A stretch of 64,000 nucleotides of DNA from Hevea brasiliensis (Eukaryota > Streptophyta > Magnoliopsida > Malpighiales > Euphorbiaceae). A model generated the notes under the pieces. That model worked only from the letters and a program-made list of their open reading frames with translations. It searched no databases and was not told the DNA's origin. The position numbers and the translations under genes were made by a program. Position 1 is the stretch's first letter. Each line of letters opens with the position of its first letter. Of this stretch, positions 42,865 to 56,505 are shown one piece after another. The stretch covers positions 72,588,992 through 72,652,991 of the forward strand of contig NC_079498.1 of the NCBI RefSeq assembly GCF_030052815.1, given 5' to 3'.

Positions 42865-44875
42865 TGTCACACCTTACCCCTCTGCAAGGCATAACATGAT
42901 CCCATAATATATTTAATGAATTACCAAATTTCACCTACCGATAACCCATTAAGTATGCTACAAGGGATTTTGAAACAATTTCACTTTTATTTTTGAGTAT
43001 AAAAGATGATAAAATAATTAATTAAATGTCCTTCAGTTGTTTATATGTTAGAAAAATTATTTAGGAAAAATTTAGCTTTTTTTTTTGTAAAAATTTCAGT
43101 AGAGTGCCGGCTTGAATTTAAGAAAATAGTTCTTCAAAATCTGTTAAAAACACTTCATAGAAATACATTATTCACAATTCAACCCAAATCATCACATTTC
43201 AGTCTCAATATTCTCCATCATAAGGAAAGTAATTCATCAATTGTAGAATTCAAAAAGAAACTTAAATATTTACATTTATTGTAATAACAAAGTTTATTTT
43301 ATAAAAATTTACATTAACCAAAAATAACATTATAAGCTTTTTATACAACTGCTCAACATTCACATAATAATAATACATACAAACCACTTTACATCAAAAG
43401 AAGGTTTTACAAAGGGTAGAATCAATATAACCGAAAATGGATCCAAAATAATGCTCTCACTACTGCCACCAGCAGCTCACTCTGCTGCTTTATCTATCTC
43501 ATTACCTACGATAGCATAAACAAGCTATCGCTAAGTATTTCACTCAGTAGTGCACAACTTAAAAATTTTAAAGCATCAACATAAATCATAATTTACCAAA
43601 ACTAAATCAATTACAATGTATAACATATGTAAAATCTTACAATATTTCTAAAATAAGTGAATCATTTAATAAAAGTAAGTTTTATTCCAACCATCATAAA
43701 ACAAAAGTTTCTAAAAGCCACACAATTTAGAATATGATACAATTATCCAAATCATCCCAATAACCAAAGGCTAATGGGGAATACAAGGGCTAGCTAGCAT
43801 ATATATATATGAGTACTCATTCAATTCGTCCTCAACTAGCACACACCTCAATACTTCAGTCATAGAGGAAAAATAAGTCCAATTCATCCCACTAGGCAAG
43901 CTAGTGAGGAATAAAAAATACATAGTCATGTTAACTGTGGTTTCAAACCATTTCAACAATTTTCCATTTATCAAAGGTATTTGTCAACTCTCAATTATGT
44001 TTCATTCAAAACAACTACCCAAAAAGGGTTAACAACACACCATATCCACAAGTCATAGTTCTCAAGGAAATATAGTCACAACTCATTCATACAAACTTCT
44101 TTAAATCAATTGTAATTTGGAAAACAAAAAAAAAAGGGTAGTTGTGCAAAAACCTCTTTGTACTCCTCTTTCCTAGTTCAATTTGTCCTCTCCTTAGGAG
44201 GCTCGTTTTCCACTAAAAATATATAATATAGATGTCTCAATACTCAATTTAACTACCACTAATAATCAATTAATTAAATGCCTAATGAATACCTAAGTTA
44301 CTTAAGCAATTTTGAAGAGTTGAGGTTCTAGACAGATTTATGCCCTGACTTTTGAACCTAATTTCAACTTAGTTCTAGTCATAATTTAATGAGGTATTCT
44401 CCATGAAAATTATACCTCTATATCTTAATTTTATTTTCCAATTTCAATCACTCCATTTAGAGTTTTCTAACTCTAGTTATAGTCAATTAATCAAGTACTA
44501 GTATAGTGACCAATACTAATCTTGAACTTGGCCGATTCTAGAACCTCACTTTATCCAGCCAATTGGACCAGCTACAATCACATTTTGGCCTAATGTTCTT
44601 CATATGAGTTATTCCCCTATGTGTCCTGGTCACATAGGTTCAAAATCATAAATTTTAAAGTTATGTATGGTGAGTTATGGCAATATAACTAACCTGGACT
44701 AATAAACCCTGTGCATTAGGATTTCAAGTTTAGGTCATTGTTATGTATGGTGAGTTATTGAGGTCCTTATTCTCAGAATTTGGGTAAGGTTTCTAAATCA
44801 AAGTTGTATCCCAATTTTAAAGTTATGTATGGTGAGTTATGGCAATATAACTAACCGGGACCAATAAACCCTGGT
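42865..44875 (-). repeat. Gypsy D 3' LTR, 3' portion
   Basis: The minus strand ends GGTGTGACA at 42865. It has the TATA-like box (43338-43345) and the order of the other gypsy LTRs. Near 44660-44875 a segment of about 60 bp containing GTTATGTATGGTGAGTTATG occurs twice in full and once in part. At 44876 it meets the truncated 5' LTR of gypsy B. It continues at 53606. Confidence 0.78.
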
Positions 44876-47800
44876 CACTTGGAAGGCCGTTGCCGACCCC
44901 AGGACCGCGGGGAACCCTCAGAATTTAATTTTGGGACGTAAGTAAAGGTCTATTGAAATATAATTGACACTATAATTATTATAAAAAAATTAATAAATTA
45001 GTATAAAGAAAAATGAAAAATCGTGAAACAGACAAAAATCGGTGTTACCGAAAAATCGGGAATATAACCCGAAGTGGGGTATTTTGGTCATTTGACACCT
45101 AGAGTTGTCTTTTGACCTCAATGTCCATTAAAAATAAATTATATTACACTTTATAAATGTCATGAAAAATTAAATGGTGGTACATTATGTAAACAGTGAA
45201 GGAAATGAGATAAATGTGCAAATTAGGAAAATTGGAATAATTAAACATTAAGTTAAAGTGAGTGCTCCACTAACTCAAGTCTTGGGACACTTAATTAAGT
45301 CATTTTGGACAGAAATTTAGTCCATCTTCTTCCACCCAAATGACCAGCTGAATTGATCCTCCCAAAACCTCCATGGAAGTCCACCATGGCCAAACTCCCT
45401 CCACCACAAAGCAACCATGTTCAAGCCCTCATTTCACCATAGTTTCTTCATCAAAGCTTGCACACACACCTTGGGAAGTATGTTGGAAGAAAAAAGAAGA
45501 GGATTTGATGAAGTTTTGGTGAAGCTCAAAAAAGATTAGTGCTAGTTTTTCATCCCTTGCTTCATTAAAGTTTGTATTATGGTTGAGATGAGTTGGATGG
45601 TGAAGAAATTTGAACGATTCGATGAGTTATTGATATATTTAATTTTGGATAGCCATGAAAGTTTATTGTAGTTGAGTTTTTCTTACCTCTAATGGATGGA
45701 AATTAAGGTTGATTAACTTAAATGGAAGTGGTAGTAAGTTAATATCCAATGATGTGCATGTTAGTTCTTGAATTAAGGGTTTGAATATGGATCTTGATGC
45801 TTTGGCAAACTGCCATGTTTGGCAGCCTATTAAATCATGAATTTGTGTGTGAATATGTAGTTTATTAATGAAATATGCTAGTATTAAATTGTGGGCAGTA
45901 TGTGTAAGTGATATTGAAGTATGATTATGTTGAAGTGTATGTGTAATACTGACTTTGAGATATGTTGAATTTTGGTGGATGTGAATGTTGAACTTAATGG
46001 TGAATTGTGTGCATTGAGCACTTGAATATTCTGCCCAAAATTGTTGCTGGAATTGTGTACAATATATATATATATGGAAGTGTTATTGATTGAATATTGA
46101 AGTATTGAGGAGGAGAAGGAATATCAAATTGGAAGTGTATGTGCTTTGTGCAGGTTGTGTATTGTAGGCAGTACCTAAATTAGGCCATAAGTGCCAAACT
46201 GTAAACCCAATTGGTATGAGGCCAATGGGGGGTGAAACTAGACACCAAATAGGCCAACTTTCATGCAGAAATGTTGCCAAAATTCTGCCTAGAAACTGAC
46301 CTTAAAAAAGACCAAATCCGGAATAGCAACCTTGCAACCCAGATTTTTCACCATATGAACAGTAGTCCTTGGGATGACCATAACTCACTCAAAACAGGTC
46401 CAATTGACCTGAAATTTTTACCATGGTTAGCTTAGACGTAGATCTACAATTCTTATGCGGACACCAAAGCCCAAAAATGGCCAGAACCAAGTCAAATGGC
46501 TTGCACAAATTCGGGTACAAAAACTGCCGAACCAAAAGTGACCTAAAATTGACCAAATTTTGCACTAAAGGTACAATCTGTCCAACATTGGTAAATTGAC
46601 CTTATCTTGGTCTACACAACTCAGAAGGACCTGAAATTTTGCCCCGCGTGCAAAAAGACATAGACCTACAAGTTTGTAGTTTGGACCAAAACCCAAAATC
46701 CGAGGGAACTAGGTCGTCCGGCTAGGTTAAAATAGTACACCGAAATCCAGTAAATTGCAATAAAATGCAATGCACTTGAAAATGAAATTGGTAACATATA
46801 CCAACACTAAAGGGCTATAAAATGTGATATATTGGTAACATTAGAATTGACTCACATAGAGTGCATCAAGGGTCAATATTATAGGTTGACTAATGAAATG
46901 AATTAAAGGGAATAGTACCAAGACAAATAGGACTTTAAGCTAGACAAATCTAGCACACAAAAATTGAGAAATTGACTAAATTTTGCACCAAGGGTGCAAT
47001 CTGTCCAGCTTTAGTAAATTGACCATATCTTGGTCTATACAACTCATAATGACCTGAAATTTTGCCCTGCGTGCAATAAGACATAGAGCTACAATTTTGC
47101 TTCTTTGACCAGAAGCTAAAAACCAAGGGAAATAGGACTTTAAGCTAGACCAATCTAGCACACTAAAATTGAAAATTGGTAATTACATAAAATGATGCTT
47201 GAAGTGATTTGGCAATGAATGCCAACTTGTGAAAGGGGTAAATTGCATTATATTGACAACATATTGAATTGTAAATTGTGACATGTTGATGCTAGAATCA
47301 ACCTATCCATGATTTACAAAAAGGTCAATAATTTTATTAACCAGTGAAAGGCATAAAGATGTATAAACCCTATGAATAAAGTATTAAATATGTAACATTG
47401 TAATATGCCCTAATTTGCCTAGTTGACTAGTTTGGATAGGTTGGCATGCCAATAGGATTCTCGACAAATTGCTCAGAAATGACTTTACATCATACTGTGT
47501 TTTATGGCTTATTATGCCATACTATGATTTTAATAGCCTATGGCTATACAGATTGTATTATTATACTCCGCTTAATGCCTGATTGATTATATGGCTTTTT
47601 GGCCACACTGTTTGCACACTGAGAGATACTTTGTGACCGATGGTGTGACGGCCCGAGGTACTAGCTACCTAGTGCTAGTATATTCATTTATCCAGTCTGG
47701 TCAGTGTATAGGCTACATGGGTAGTCGATTAAAACATTATTCAATTTAGGCAATTAAGTTAAGTTAAGTATACAAAAATTTCAGTACAATTCAATTATGC

Positions 47801-48628
47801 ATTGAATGAAATGAGTAAAAGAGATTAGCAACAGAAACATAACAAAGATACAGTTTGCAGAACCTTAGAGATTTAAAATACAATACAGTTAGAATAATTG
47901 ATTCGTGGATATCCGAATTTTGCGTTATTTCTTTCCTTATTTATATATATTATTTCTTGTTATACTATTGCACCACTAAGCAGAAATGCTTAGCACGATG
48001 GAATTGCTTCCTCGCGCAGGTACTGAAGGTAAAACCAGTAGACTGTCGACTGAGATTTTTGGAGTCCAGATCTGCAAAAGTGTCAGAAGAGTTCAAGATT
48101 GTCACCTCCTCAGCAATGCATGTAGATAGGGCTCATAATTATACATGTTATGTATTTTGTTCATTCTAAGTATATTGTAATTTCATTTGTATATCCTGTA
48201 CTTGACAAATTTATGTACTTAATCGGAAAATTATATAAGTTAATGAAATGTAAGAATTCTTATGTCTAAATTGATTGTCTAATCATAATGATTCTGAATG
48301 AGATTGAGTTTAAGAAATTTTAAGAAACTGATGAGATATTATTGAGATAAATTGAGCTATGAATTTGAATATGTTGTGAATTGTCTTTGGCAGGTTTAGA
48401 AAAACTGTTAGTCCAAATTACAGCTAACACTTTGTCGGATTATCGTTAAAATTTTTGAAATTCCAAATTAGTTAGATTTTGATAAAAGTAAAAATAACCT
48501 AAACCTTAAATAAAGTTTTTAAATAAATAAATCAAGAACTGTAATGAAATCAGATAAGATCAGGTGCTCTGGCACTCCGTGTAACACACTTTGCTTAGCT
48601 ACACTGTAGACGGGTGAGGGGTGTTACG
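44876..48628 (+). repeat. Gypsy B 5' LTR, 5'-truncated
   Basis: 3753 bp, colinear with 3' LTR positions 49865-53605. It ends GGTGTTACG, the last base differing from the 3' LTR. It contains a 202-bp offset duplication (AATAGGACTTTAAGCTAGA at 46926 and 47128) and a related segment of about 190 bp 424 bp upstream (46552). The 3' LTR has the same, so both predate insertion. TATA-like TATATAAG at 48232-48239. Confidence 0.88.
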
Positions 48629-49647
48629 GTTAGTGGTATCAGAGCATGGTTTAGGCATTCCTAGGCACAGATAAGTAGAAAGAACTAGTGTGCATACATG
48701 CATTGCATTCATAAGAGTCGAGGTGATACTATGCAGATCTGTTTGCTTTTGATTATTCAAGGTTAAGATATGGACTTAGAGCCACAGAGGGCATTAGAAA
48801 AAGAAGTAGAAAACCTAGTTCATGAGGTTATAATGTAATAACTATGTAATGTTCTCGATGTTTGTATTGTAAGCTGCAGATTATAGTACCAATATGAGAT
48901 TATTGTGTAGAGCTACATGCTTCCTCGTGGTACAATAAACTGAGAATATTTGTAAGTAATCTATAATTTGATACAGTTACACCCGAATAGAGTATTATTA
49001 CGGGAAATAAATGTGAAAATTCTAGTCAGAAATTTAAAACTTCAGAACTAGCCTATCGAAAGACTACACTTCTAAGGTAGCTAGAGTCAGTGACTTGGTT
49101 ACACTAATGTGGACTACCATTACCACAAAAATTGCTATAAGCTATGAGAATTCAGTATGGCTATAAATTAGAAAGAACACCTTGAGGATGAAGATATTTG
49201 GACATAGATATGGAGTCTTATCAATATTTTAATATTTTTGACAGAAAGGAATGATGTAGGTATTTGAGAATACATTTAGAAATTGTATTGATGCTCTCTC
49301 CAGAAGCAGAATAGATACCTTCCATTGATGGAGTTTGTGTCTAGTGATATTTATTAAATAAGCATAAAGATACCAAGGTATAAGGTCTTGTATGAGATAA
49401 CTGCAGAATACCTAGACAAAGGGTAATTTAACAGAGTTGGAATTGGTAAAAGAGACAGAAGGACTGGTAAAGAATCCTTGTATGAGAGATTAAGAAACTA
49501 ATGAATAATAGAATTTCATGAGTAGGAATACTAAAGGCAGAGGAAAACAATGATGGAAAAGTGAATAAAATTATGAGACAACGATAAGCTCGGTTGTTTG
49601 AATCAGATGAATTTCGAGGATAAAATTCCTTTTTAAAGGGGAAGAGT
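48629..49647 (+). other. Gypsy B interior: primer site, spacer, polypurine tract
   Basis: TGGTATCAGAGCATGG (48634-48649) is the initiator Met-tRNA priming site. A 22-codon frame starts at 48770 (MDLEPQRALEKEVENL). 48840-49110 matches the minus-strand spacer of C (61970-62240) and part of A. About 49300-49400 looks like a decayed integrase segment (YLPLMEF). AAAGGGGAAGAG at 49635-49646 is the polypurine tract. No Gag, protease or polymerase remains. Confidence 0.78.
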
Positions 49648-52600
49648 TGTAACATCCTCATTTTCGTAGTCCGTACATTCTACTGTTCTGGTGGCTAATG
49701 TCTGCCCTGAAAAGTCGGAATGTCTGGAACTATACTTCGGTGATAATGAACAGACATATAATGATGAAATAAACAAGAAGAAAATGCAAGAAAAATAAAA
49801 GATAAATGAAAGAGAGAAAATGAAGCTAAGTTAAACGAGCCGACAACGCAGCGATGGGTGACCGCACTGGGAAGGCCGTTGCAGACCCCAGGACCACGGG
49901 GAACCCTCAAAATTGAATTCTAGGACGTAAGTAAAGGTCTATTGAAATATAATTGACACTATAATTATTAAAGAAAAATTAATAAATTAGTACAAAGAAA
50001 AATGAAAAATCGTGAAACAGACAAAAATCGATGTTACCGAAAAATCGGGAATATAGTCCGAAGTGGGGTATTTTGGTCATTTGACACCTAAAGTTGTCTT
50101 TTGACCTCAATGTCCATTAAAACTAAATGATATTACACTTTATAAATGTCATGAAAAATTAAATGGTGGTACATTATGTAAATAGTGAAGGAAATGAGAT
50201 AAATGTGCAAATTAGGAAAATTAGAATAATTAAACATTAAGTTAAAGTGAGTGCTCCACTAACTCAAGTCTTGGGACACTCAATTAAGTCATTTTGGATA
50301 GAAATTCAGTCCATCTTCTTCCTCCCAAATGACCAGCTGAATTGATCCTCCCAAAACCTCCATGGAAGTCCACCATGGCCAAACTCCCTCCACCACCATG
50401 CAACCATATTCAAGCCCTCATTTCACCATAGTTTCTTCATCAAAGCTTTCACACACACCTTGGGTAGTATGTTGGAAGCAAAAAGAAGAGGATTTGATGA
50501 AGTTTTGGTGAAGCTCAAAAAAGATTAGTGCTAGTTTTTCATCCCTTGCTTCATTAAAGTTTGAATTAAGGTTGAGATGAGTTGGATGGTGAAGAAATTT
50601 GAACGATTCGATGAGTTATTGATATATTTAATTTGGGACAGCCATGAAAGTTTATTGTAGTTGAGTTTTTCTTGCCTCTAATGGATGGAAATTAAGGTTG
50701 ATTAACTTAAATGGAAGTGGTAGTAAGTTAATATCCAATGATGTGCATGTTAGTGCTTGAATTAAGGGTTTGAATATGGATCTTGATGCTTTGGCAAACT
50801 GCCATGTTTGGCAGCCTATTAAATCATGAATTTGTGTGTGAATATGTAGTTTATTAATGAAATATGCTAGTATTAAATTGTGGGCAGTATGTGTAAGTGA
50901 TATTGAAGTATGATTATGTTGAAGTGTATGTGTAATATTGACATTGAGATATGTTGAATTTTGGTGGATGTGAATGTTGAACTTAATGGTGAATTGTGTG
51001 TATCGAGCACTTGAATATTCTGCCCAAAATTGTTGCTGGAATTGTGTACAATATATATATGGAAGTGTTATTGATTGAATATTGAAGTAATGAGGGGGAG
51101 AAGAAATATCAAATTGGAAGTGTATGTGCTTTGCGCAGGTTGTATATTGAAGGCAGTACATAAATTAGGCCATAAGTGCCAAACTGTCTAATTGGTATGA
51201 GGCCAATGGGGGGTGAAACTAGACACCAAATAGGCCAACTTTCATGCAGAAATGTTGCCAAAATTCTGCCTAGAAACTGACCTTAAAAAAGACCAAATCT
51301 AGAATAGCAACCTTGCAACCCAGATTTTTGACCATATGAACAGTAGTCCTTGGGATGACCATAACTCACTCAAAACAGGTCCAATTGACCTGAAATTTTA
51401 CCATGTTTAGTTTAGACATAGATATACAATTCTTATGAAGACACCAAAGCCTAGAAATGGCCAGAACCAAGTCAAATGGCTTGCACAAATTCAGGTACAA
51501 AAACTGCCGAACCAAAAGTGACCTAAAATTGACCAAATTTTGCACTAAAGGTACAATCTTTCTAACATTGGTAAATTGACCTTATCTTGGTCTACACAAC
51601 TCAGAAAGACCTGAAATTTTGCCCCGCGTGCAATAAGACATAGACCTACAAGTTTGTAGTTTGGACCAAAACCCAAAAACTGAGGGAACTAGGTCGTCCG
51701 GCTAGGTCAAAATAGTACACCGAAATCTAGTAAATTGCAATAAAATGCAATGCACTTGGAAATGAAATTGGTAACATATACCAACACTAAAAGGCTATAA
51801 AATGTGATATATTGGTAACATTAGAATTGACTCACGTAGAGTGCATCAAGGGTCAACATTATAGGTTGACTAATGAAATGAATTGAAGGGAATAGTACCA
51901 AGAGAAATAGGACTTTAAGCTAGATAAATCTAGCACACAAAAATTGAGAAATTGACCAAATTTTGCACCAAAGGTGCAATCTGTCCAGCTTTAGTAAATT
52001 GATCATATCTTGGTCTATACAACTCATAATGACCTGAAATTTTGCCTCGCGTGCAATAAGACATAGAGCTACAATTTTGCTTCTTTGACCAGAAGCTAAA
52101 AACTAAGGGAAATAGGACTTTAAGCTAGATCAATCTAGCACACTAAAATTGAAAATTGGTAATTACATAAAATGATGCTTGAAGTGATTTGGCAATGAAT
52201 GCCAACTTGTGAAAAGGGTAAATTGCATTATATTGACAACATATTGAATTGTAAATTGTGACATGTTGATGTTAGAATCAACCTATCCATGATGTATAAA
52301 AAGATCAATAATTTTATTGACCAGTGAAAGGCATAAAGATGTATAAACCCTATGAATAAAGAATTAAATATGTAACATTGTAATATGCCCTAATTTGCCT
52401 AGTTGACTAGTTTGGATAGGTTGGCATGCCAATAGGATTCTGACAGCTGTTCTGTAAATGACTTTACATCATACTGTGTTTTATGGCTTATTATGCCATA
52501 CTATGATTTTAATAGCCTATGGCTATACAGATTGTGTTATTATACTCGGCTTAATGCCTGATTGATTATATGGCTTTTTGGCCACACTGTTTGCACACCG

Positions 52601-53605
52601 GGAGATACTTTGTGACCGATGGTGTGACGGCCCGAGGTACTAGGTACCCAGTGCTAGTATATCCGTTTATCCAGTTTGGTCAGTGTATAGGCTACATGGG
52701 CAGTCAATTAAAACATTATTCAATTCAGGCCGTTAAGTTAAGTTAAGTATACGAAAATTTCAGTACAATTAAATTATGCATTGAATGAAATGAGTAAAAG
52801 AGATTAGCAACAGAAACATAACAAAGATACAATTTGCAGAACCTTAGAGATTTAAAATACAATACAGTTAGAATAATTGATTCGTGGATATCCGAATTTT
52901 GAGTTATTTCTTTCCTTATTTGTATATATTATTTCTTGTTATACTATTGCACCACTAAGCAGAAATGCTTAGCACGATGGAATTGCTTCCTCATGCAGTA
53001 TCAAGGTAAAACCAGTAGACTGTCGACTGAGATTTTTGGAGTCCAGATCTACAGAAGTGTCAGAAGAGTTCAAGATTGTCACCTCCTCAGCAATGCATGT
53101 AGATAGGGCTCATAATTTTACATGTTATGTATTTTGTTCATTCTAAGTATATTGTAATTTCATTTGTATATCCTGTACTTGACAAATTTATGTACTTAAT
53201 CGGAAAATTATATAAGTTATTGAAATGTAAGAATTCTTATGTCTAAATTGATTGTCTAATGATAATGATTCTGAATGAGATTGAGTTTAAGAAATTTTAA
53301 GAAATTGATGAGATATTATTGAGATAAATTGAGCTATGAATATGAATATGTTGTGAATTGTTTTTGGCAGGTTCAGAAAAACTGTTAGTCGAAATTACAG
53401 CTGACACTTTGTCAGATTATCGTTAAAATTTTTGAAATTCCAAATTAGTTAGATTTTGATAAAAGTAAAAATATCCTAAACCTTAAATAAAGTTTTTAAA
53501 TAAAGAAATCAAGAACTGTAATAAAATCAGATAAGATCAAGTGCTCCGGCTCTCTGTGTAACACACTTTGCTTAGCTACACTGTAGACGGGGGAGGGGTG
53601 TTACA
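49648..53605 (+). repeat. Gypsy B 3' LTR
   Basis: 3958 bp, TGTAACATCC to GGTGTTACA. The conserved CGTACATTCTACTGTTCTGG block is at about 49673-49692. TATA-like TATATAAG at 53209-53216. The 169-codon antisense frame at 50652-51161 is low-complexity and also broken in the other LTR, so it is not a gene. Confidence 0.9.
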
Positions 53606-55528
53606 GGAGATATGATTTAAAAACTGTTATGAGGTCAAATGGCTATTTAGTTCAATTTTAGGATTTGAATTGCTGATTTATCCTTGCAAATTGTCCAAGT
53701 TCCATTAGGTTCTGGATTTTGGTCAAAACACCAAAATTGTAGTTCTAGGTTTTATAGAAAATTTGGCTTTGATTTTACTATATTTGCAGTTTTGGTGACC
53801 AAGTTATGGCATTTTTGCCAAAACTAGTCGGGTGGGTCCAAGTCCAGAATTTCAGGTCAGCTTTGGTTCTGGTCAGAATTGTTAACCTAAATTTTTCTAG
53901 CAAATTGGTTGGGTTAGAGTCAGAATTGGGCTCTATGTTCTTCATGAAAAATGTGCTCCTATGTCTAACCTTTCCAATGGTTTAAGAATCAAATCATTCT
54001 ATCCTTCCTAAAGTGAGTTATGGCCATTTGAACATTTACTGTTCATATAGTCATTTTTTTCCAGGTCTAACATGTGGTTACCCGGATTCAAGCCAATTTT
54101 AGGTCATGTTAGGTTCAGTTCCTAGGTAGAGTCTCTGCATGAAAAATGTGGCTTTAGGTCTTAAGTTTACCTCTAATTGGCCTCACACTGATTGGAGCAA
54201 TACAATTCAACTTATAACCACTTAAGTGGACTAGACTCAGGCTGTCCAGAATCCAACACCAAAACACCATTACTATCCCATTGTTTCTTCCACCAACTCA
54301 ACTTCAATCCTCACCAAATTCACATTAAATGACCATAATTTAACTTCAAACATGTCAATTGCTCTTCCTAACACAAAATCCCTAATTCTCAAAACCCTAA
54401 ATTCCCATCTTCCACAACTGATGCAATTCATGTCATTCCAAACATACAAATCAATATACTTCATCATCTAAGCTTAAATACATGTTTAATTCCATTCAAA
54501 TCCATTAAACCCTCAACCCCCTCATGCTAACCAAATTTGTCTCCCAAAACTCATGCATGATTTTTCTATCTTTTTAAAATCAATTTTCCTATACTTAACC
54601 TTAATTCAATGACCATATAAGAATTCTAGCTTGTAGAAAGATTTACCTCTAATGAAGTTTGTCAAATCCTCCAAATTCTTTCACTTCCTCAAATTTTCTT
54701 GCTCCCAATCTTTAAATCAAAGTCCAATTTGAGTTTTTTCTCAAGATGAGTTGTGGGATTTATGTTAAAAATTTAAGGTTGCAAGCTTTGGAAATAGGTG
54801 AAAATGGAAGAAAGTTAAGAGAGATTGAGTGAGAGAGAGAGCTGGCTATATTTTAAAGAAGAAGATAATTTGTTTCTTTTTTAATTTTTTTTATGTGTAA
54901 TTATCCCCAAATTTATGTAATTTAAAATTATAAATTTAATTATATCATGCTTAAGTAATGCTTATGTCATAAAGCATTAAAAATTAAAAATTTTCATTTC
55001 TTGATTTTCTTTTCTTTCCCTACACTTCTTCATTTTTAATTATTTTTCATTATTTTAACCTCATACATTTTAATAGACATTTAGGTCAAAAGTCTTCTCT
55101 TGGAGTGAATTAACCAGAATACCCCTCATTGGCTCTAATCCATTTTTCTAATAGTGCTTGGTAACTCCTTAAGTTCTGATTCACTTATTTGAGCTTATTC
55201 TATTTTCTTTTCTATGGTTTTCTAGTTCCTGTTAGTTTTGTAATTATCCCTTAACCTAGGGTGTCATGGGGTCCCACACGAATTTAGGATAGCAACTAAG
55301 CTCGTAGTCGCTTCTCGAGTCGGTCACCCATCGCCGATACCTCGGCTCATTTAAGCGATTAGGCTTTGTTTTTCTTATTTCCATTTCACATTCATGTGAT
55401 TTCTATTAATTTTTTATTTATGGCTTCTCTAGATGACTTAGATATGGTTCTAAACATCCTAACTGTCCGGACAGACACTAGTCACCGAAATAGTAGAATG
55501 TATAGACTACTTAGTATGGGGTGTTACA
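53606..55528 (-). repeat. Gypsy D 3' LTR, 5' portion
   Basis: The minus strand starts TGTAACACCCCATAC at 55528, then carries TTCTACTATTTCGGTGAC and the palindrome CTGTCCGGACAG (55463-55474). With 42865-44875 it makes a 3.93-kb LTR, the right size for the family, which supports the view that B split it. Confidence 0.78.
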
Positions 55529-56333
55529 ATTCTCCCCCCTTAAAAGAAATTTCGTCCCGAAATTTTACCTAGTATTAGTCTCTGAATAGCTATGGGTGCT
55601 GTCTCCTTATATCCTCCTCATGCTCCCAATTAGCCTCTTGGCTTGATTGATGGTTCCATAACACTTTCACTAAGATATCTGCTTGTTCTTTAGCTGCTTT
55701 ATCTCATGTGCCAAGATCCCGAAATTTTACCTAGTATTAGTCTCTGAATAGCTGTGGGTGCTGTCTCCTTATATCCTCCTCATGCTCTCAAGTAGCCTCT
55801 TGGCTTGATTGATGGTTCCACAACACTTTCACTAAGATATCTGCCTGTTCTTTAGCTGCTTTATCTCATGTGCCAAGATCTCTATGGGTTCTTCCTCATA
55901 ACTGAGGTCTAGATTCACCTCAATCTCCTCTACTGGCAAAATGTGAGAGGGGTTTGATCTGTACCTTCTCGACATAGATACATGGAAAACATTGTGAATC
56001 CTTTCTAGCTTTGGAGGTAATGCCAATCTGTATGCCAATGGACCCATTCTCTCCAGAACCTCATACGGCCTGATAAAGCGAGGAATCAACTTCCCCTTTC
56101 TGCCAAACCTCATAATTTTCTTCCAAGGGAAAACTTTAAGGAATACCTTGTCACCCACAGCATACTCAATATGTCTTCTTTTCAAATCGATATAAGATTT
56201 CTGATGGTCTGATGTAGCCTTGAGTATATCTCGAATAAGCTTAATCTTCTCCCCAGTCTACTGTACAATTTCTGAGCCAATCAATTTCCTTTCACCCACT
56301 TCATCCCAATGCAAAGGAGTTCTACACTTCCTA
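55529..56333 (-). pseudogene. Gypsy D integrase C-terminus, with local duplication
   Basis: Open at 56185-55832: VGDKVFLKVFPWKKIMRFGR, KGKLIPRFIRPYEVLERMGP, LAYRLALPPKLERIHNVFHV, RRYRSNPSHILPVEEIEVN and the chromodomain-like start EEEPIEILAHEIKQLKNRQI. Further upstream, 56330-56200 shows the end of the core region with stops. A 162-bp segment is duplicated in tandem (55556-55717 and 55718-55879), repeating the 3' end of pol and the polypurine-proximal bases. At 56334 the reading is broken by LTR head F. Confidence 0.85.
55556..55879. repeat. Tandem duplication of 162 bp in gypsy D
   Basis: Copies at 55556-55717 and 55718-55879, differing at only a few positions (such as TAGCTATGGG and TAGCTGTGGG). 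The junction falls at CCAAGATC/CCGAAATT. It duplicates the chromodomain end of integrase and the following non-coding bases. Relatives A, C and Y have one copy, so it arose in this element. Confidence 0.88.
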
Positions 56334-56505
56334 TGTAACACCCTCACTGTAGCAATTCCGTACATTCTACTGTTCTGGTGACTGGTGTCGGTCTGGACAA
56401 CTAGAACGTTTGGAAAGATATTTAAACTAAAGTGCGGAACCATAATTTACTCAAATATTAATAAAAGAAAAATTAGGAAAAATTTTAGAAGTAAAATACA
56501 ACCAA
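56334..56505 (+). repeat. LTR head F (gypsy), plus strand
   Basis: Starts TGTAACACCCTCAC with the conserved CGTACATTCTACTGTTCTGG block. It cuts D's integrase and is itself cut at 56506 by gypsy C. Only 172 bp are visible. The last five bases, ACCAA (56501-56505), should be C's target duplication; the partner copy is outside the window. Confidence 0.75.

Larger units (their letters stand above)
44876..53605 (+). mobile_element. Gypsy B, plus strand, non-autonomous, two LTRs and 1-kb interior
   Basis: 5' LTR 44876-48628 (its first 215 bp or so missing), priming site 48634-48649, internal region 48629-49647, polypurine tract 49635-49646 and complete 3' LTR 49648-53605. It lies within LTR D. The interior has no usable gene; parts match the spacer of A and C, and a few degenerate integrase-like words occur. 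The LTRs remain close to each other: about 15 differences in the first 270 bp, fewer later, by eye. Confidence 0.87.

Noticed and set aside
50652..51161. 169-codon minus-strand open frame
   Set aside because: It is antisense inside gypsy B 3' LTR, low in complexity (His/Thr/Tyr/Asn-rich), broken in the 5' LTR copy and shows no domain.
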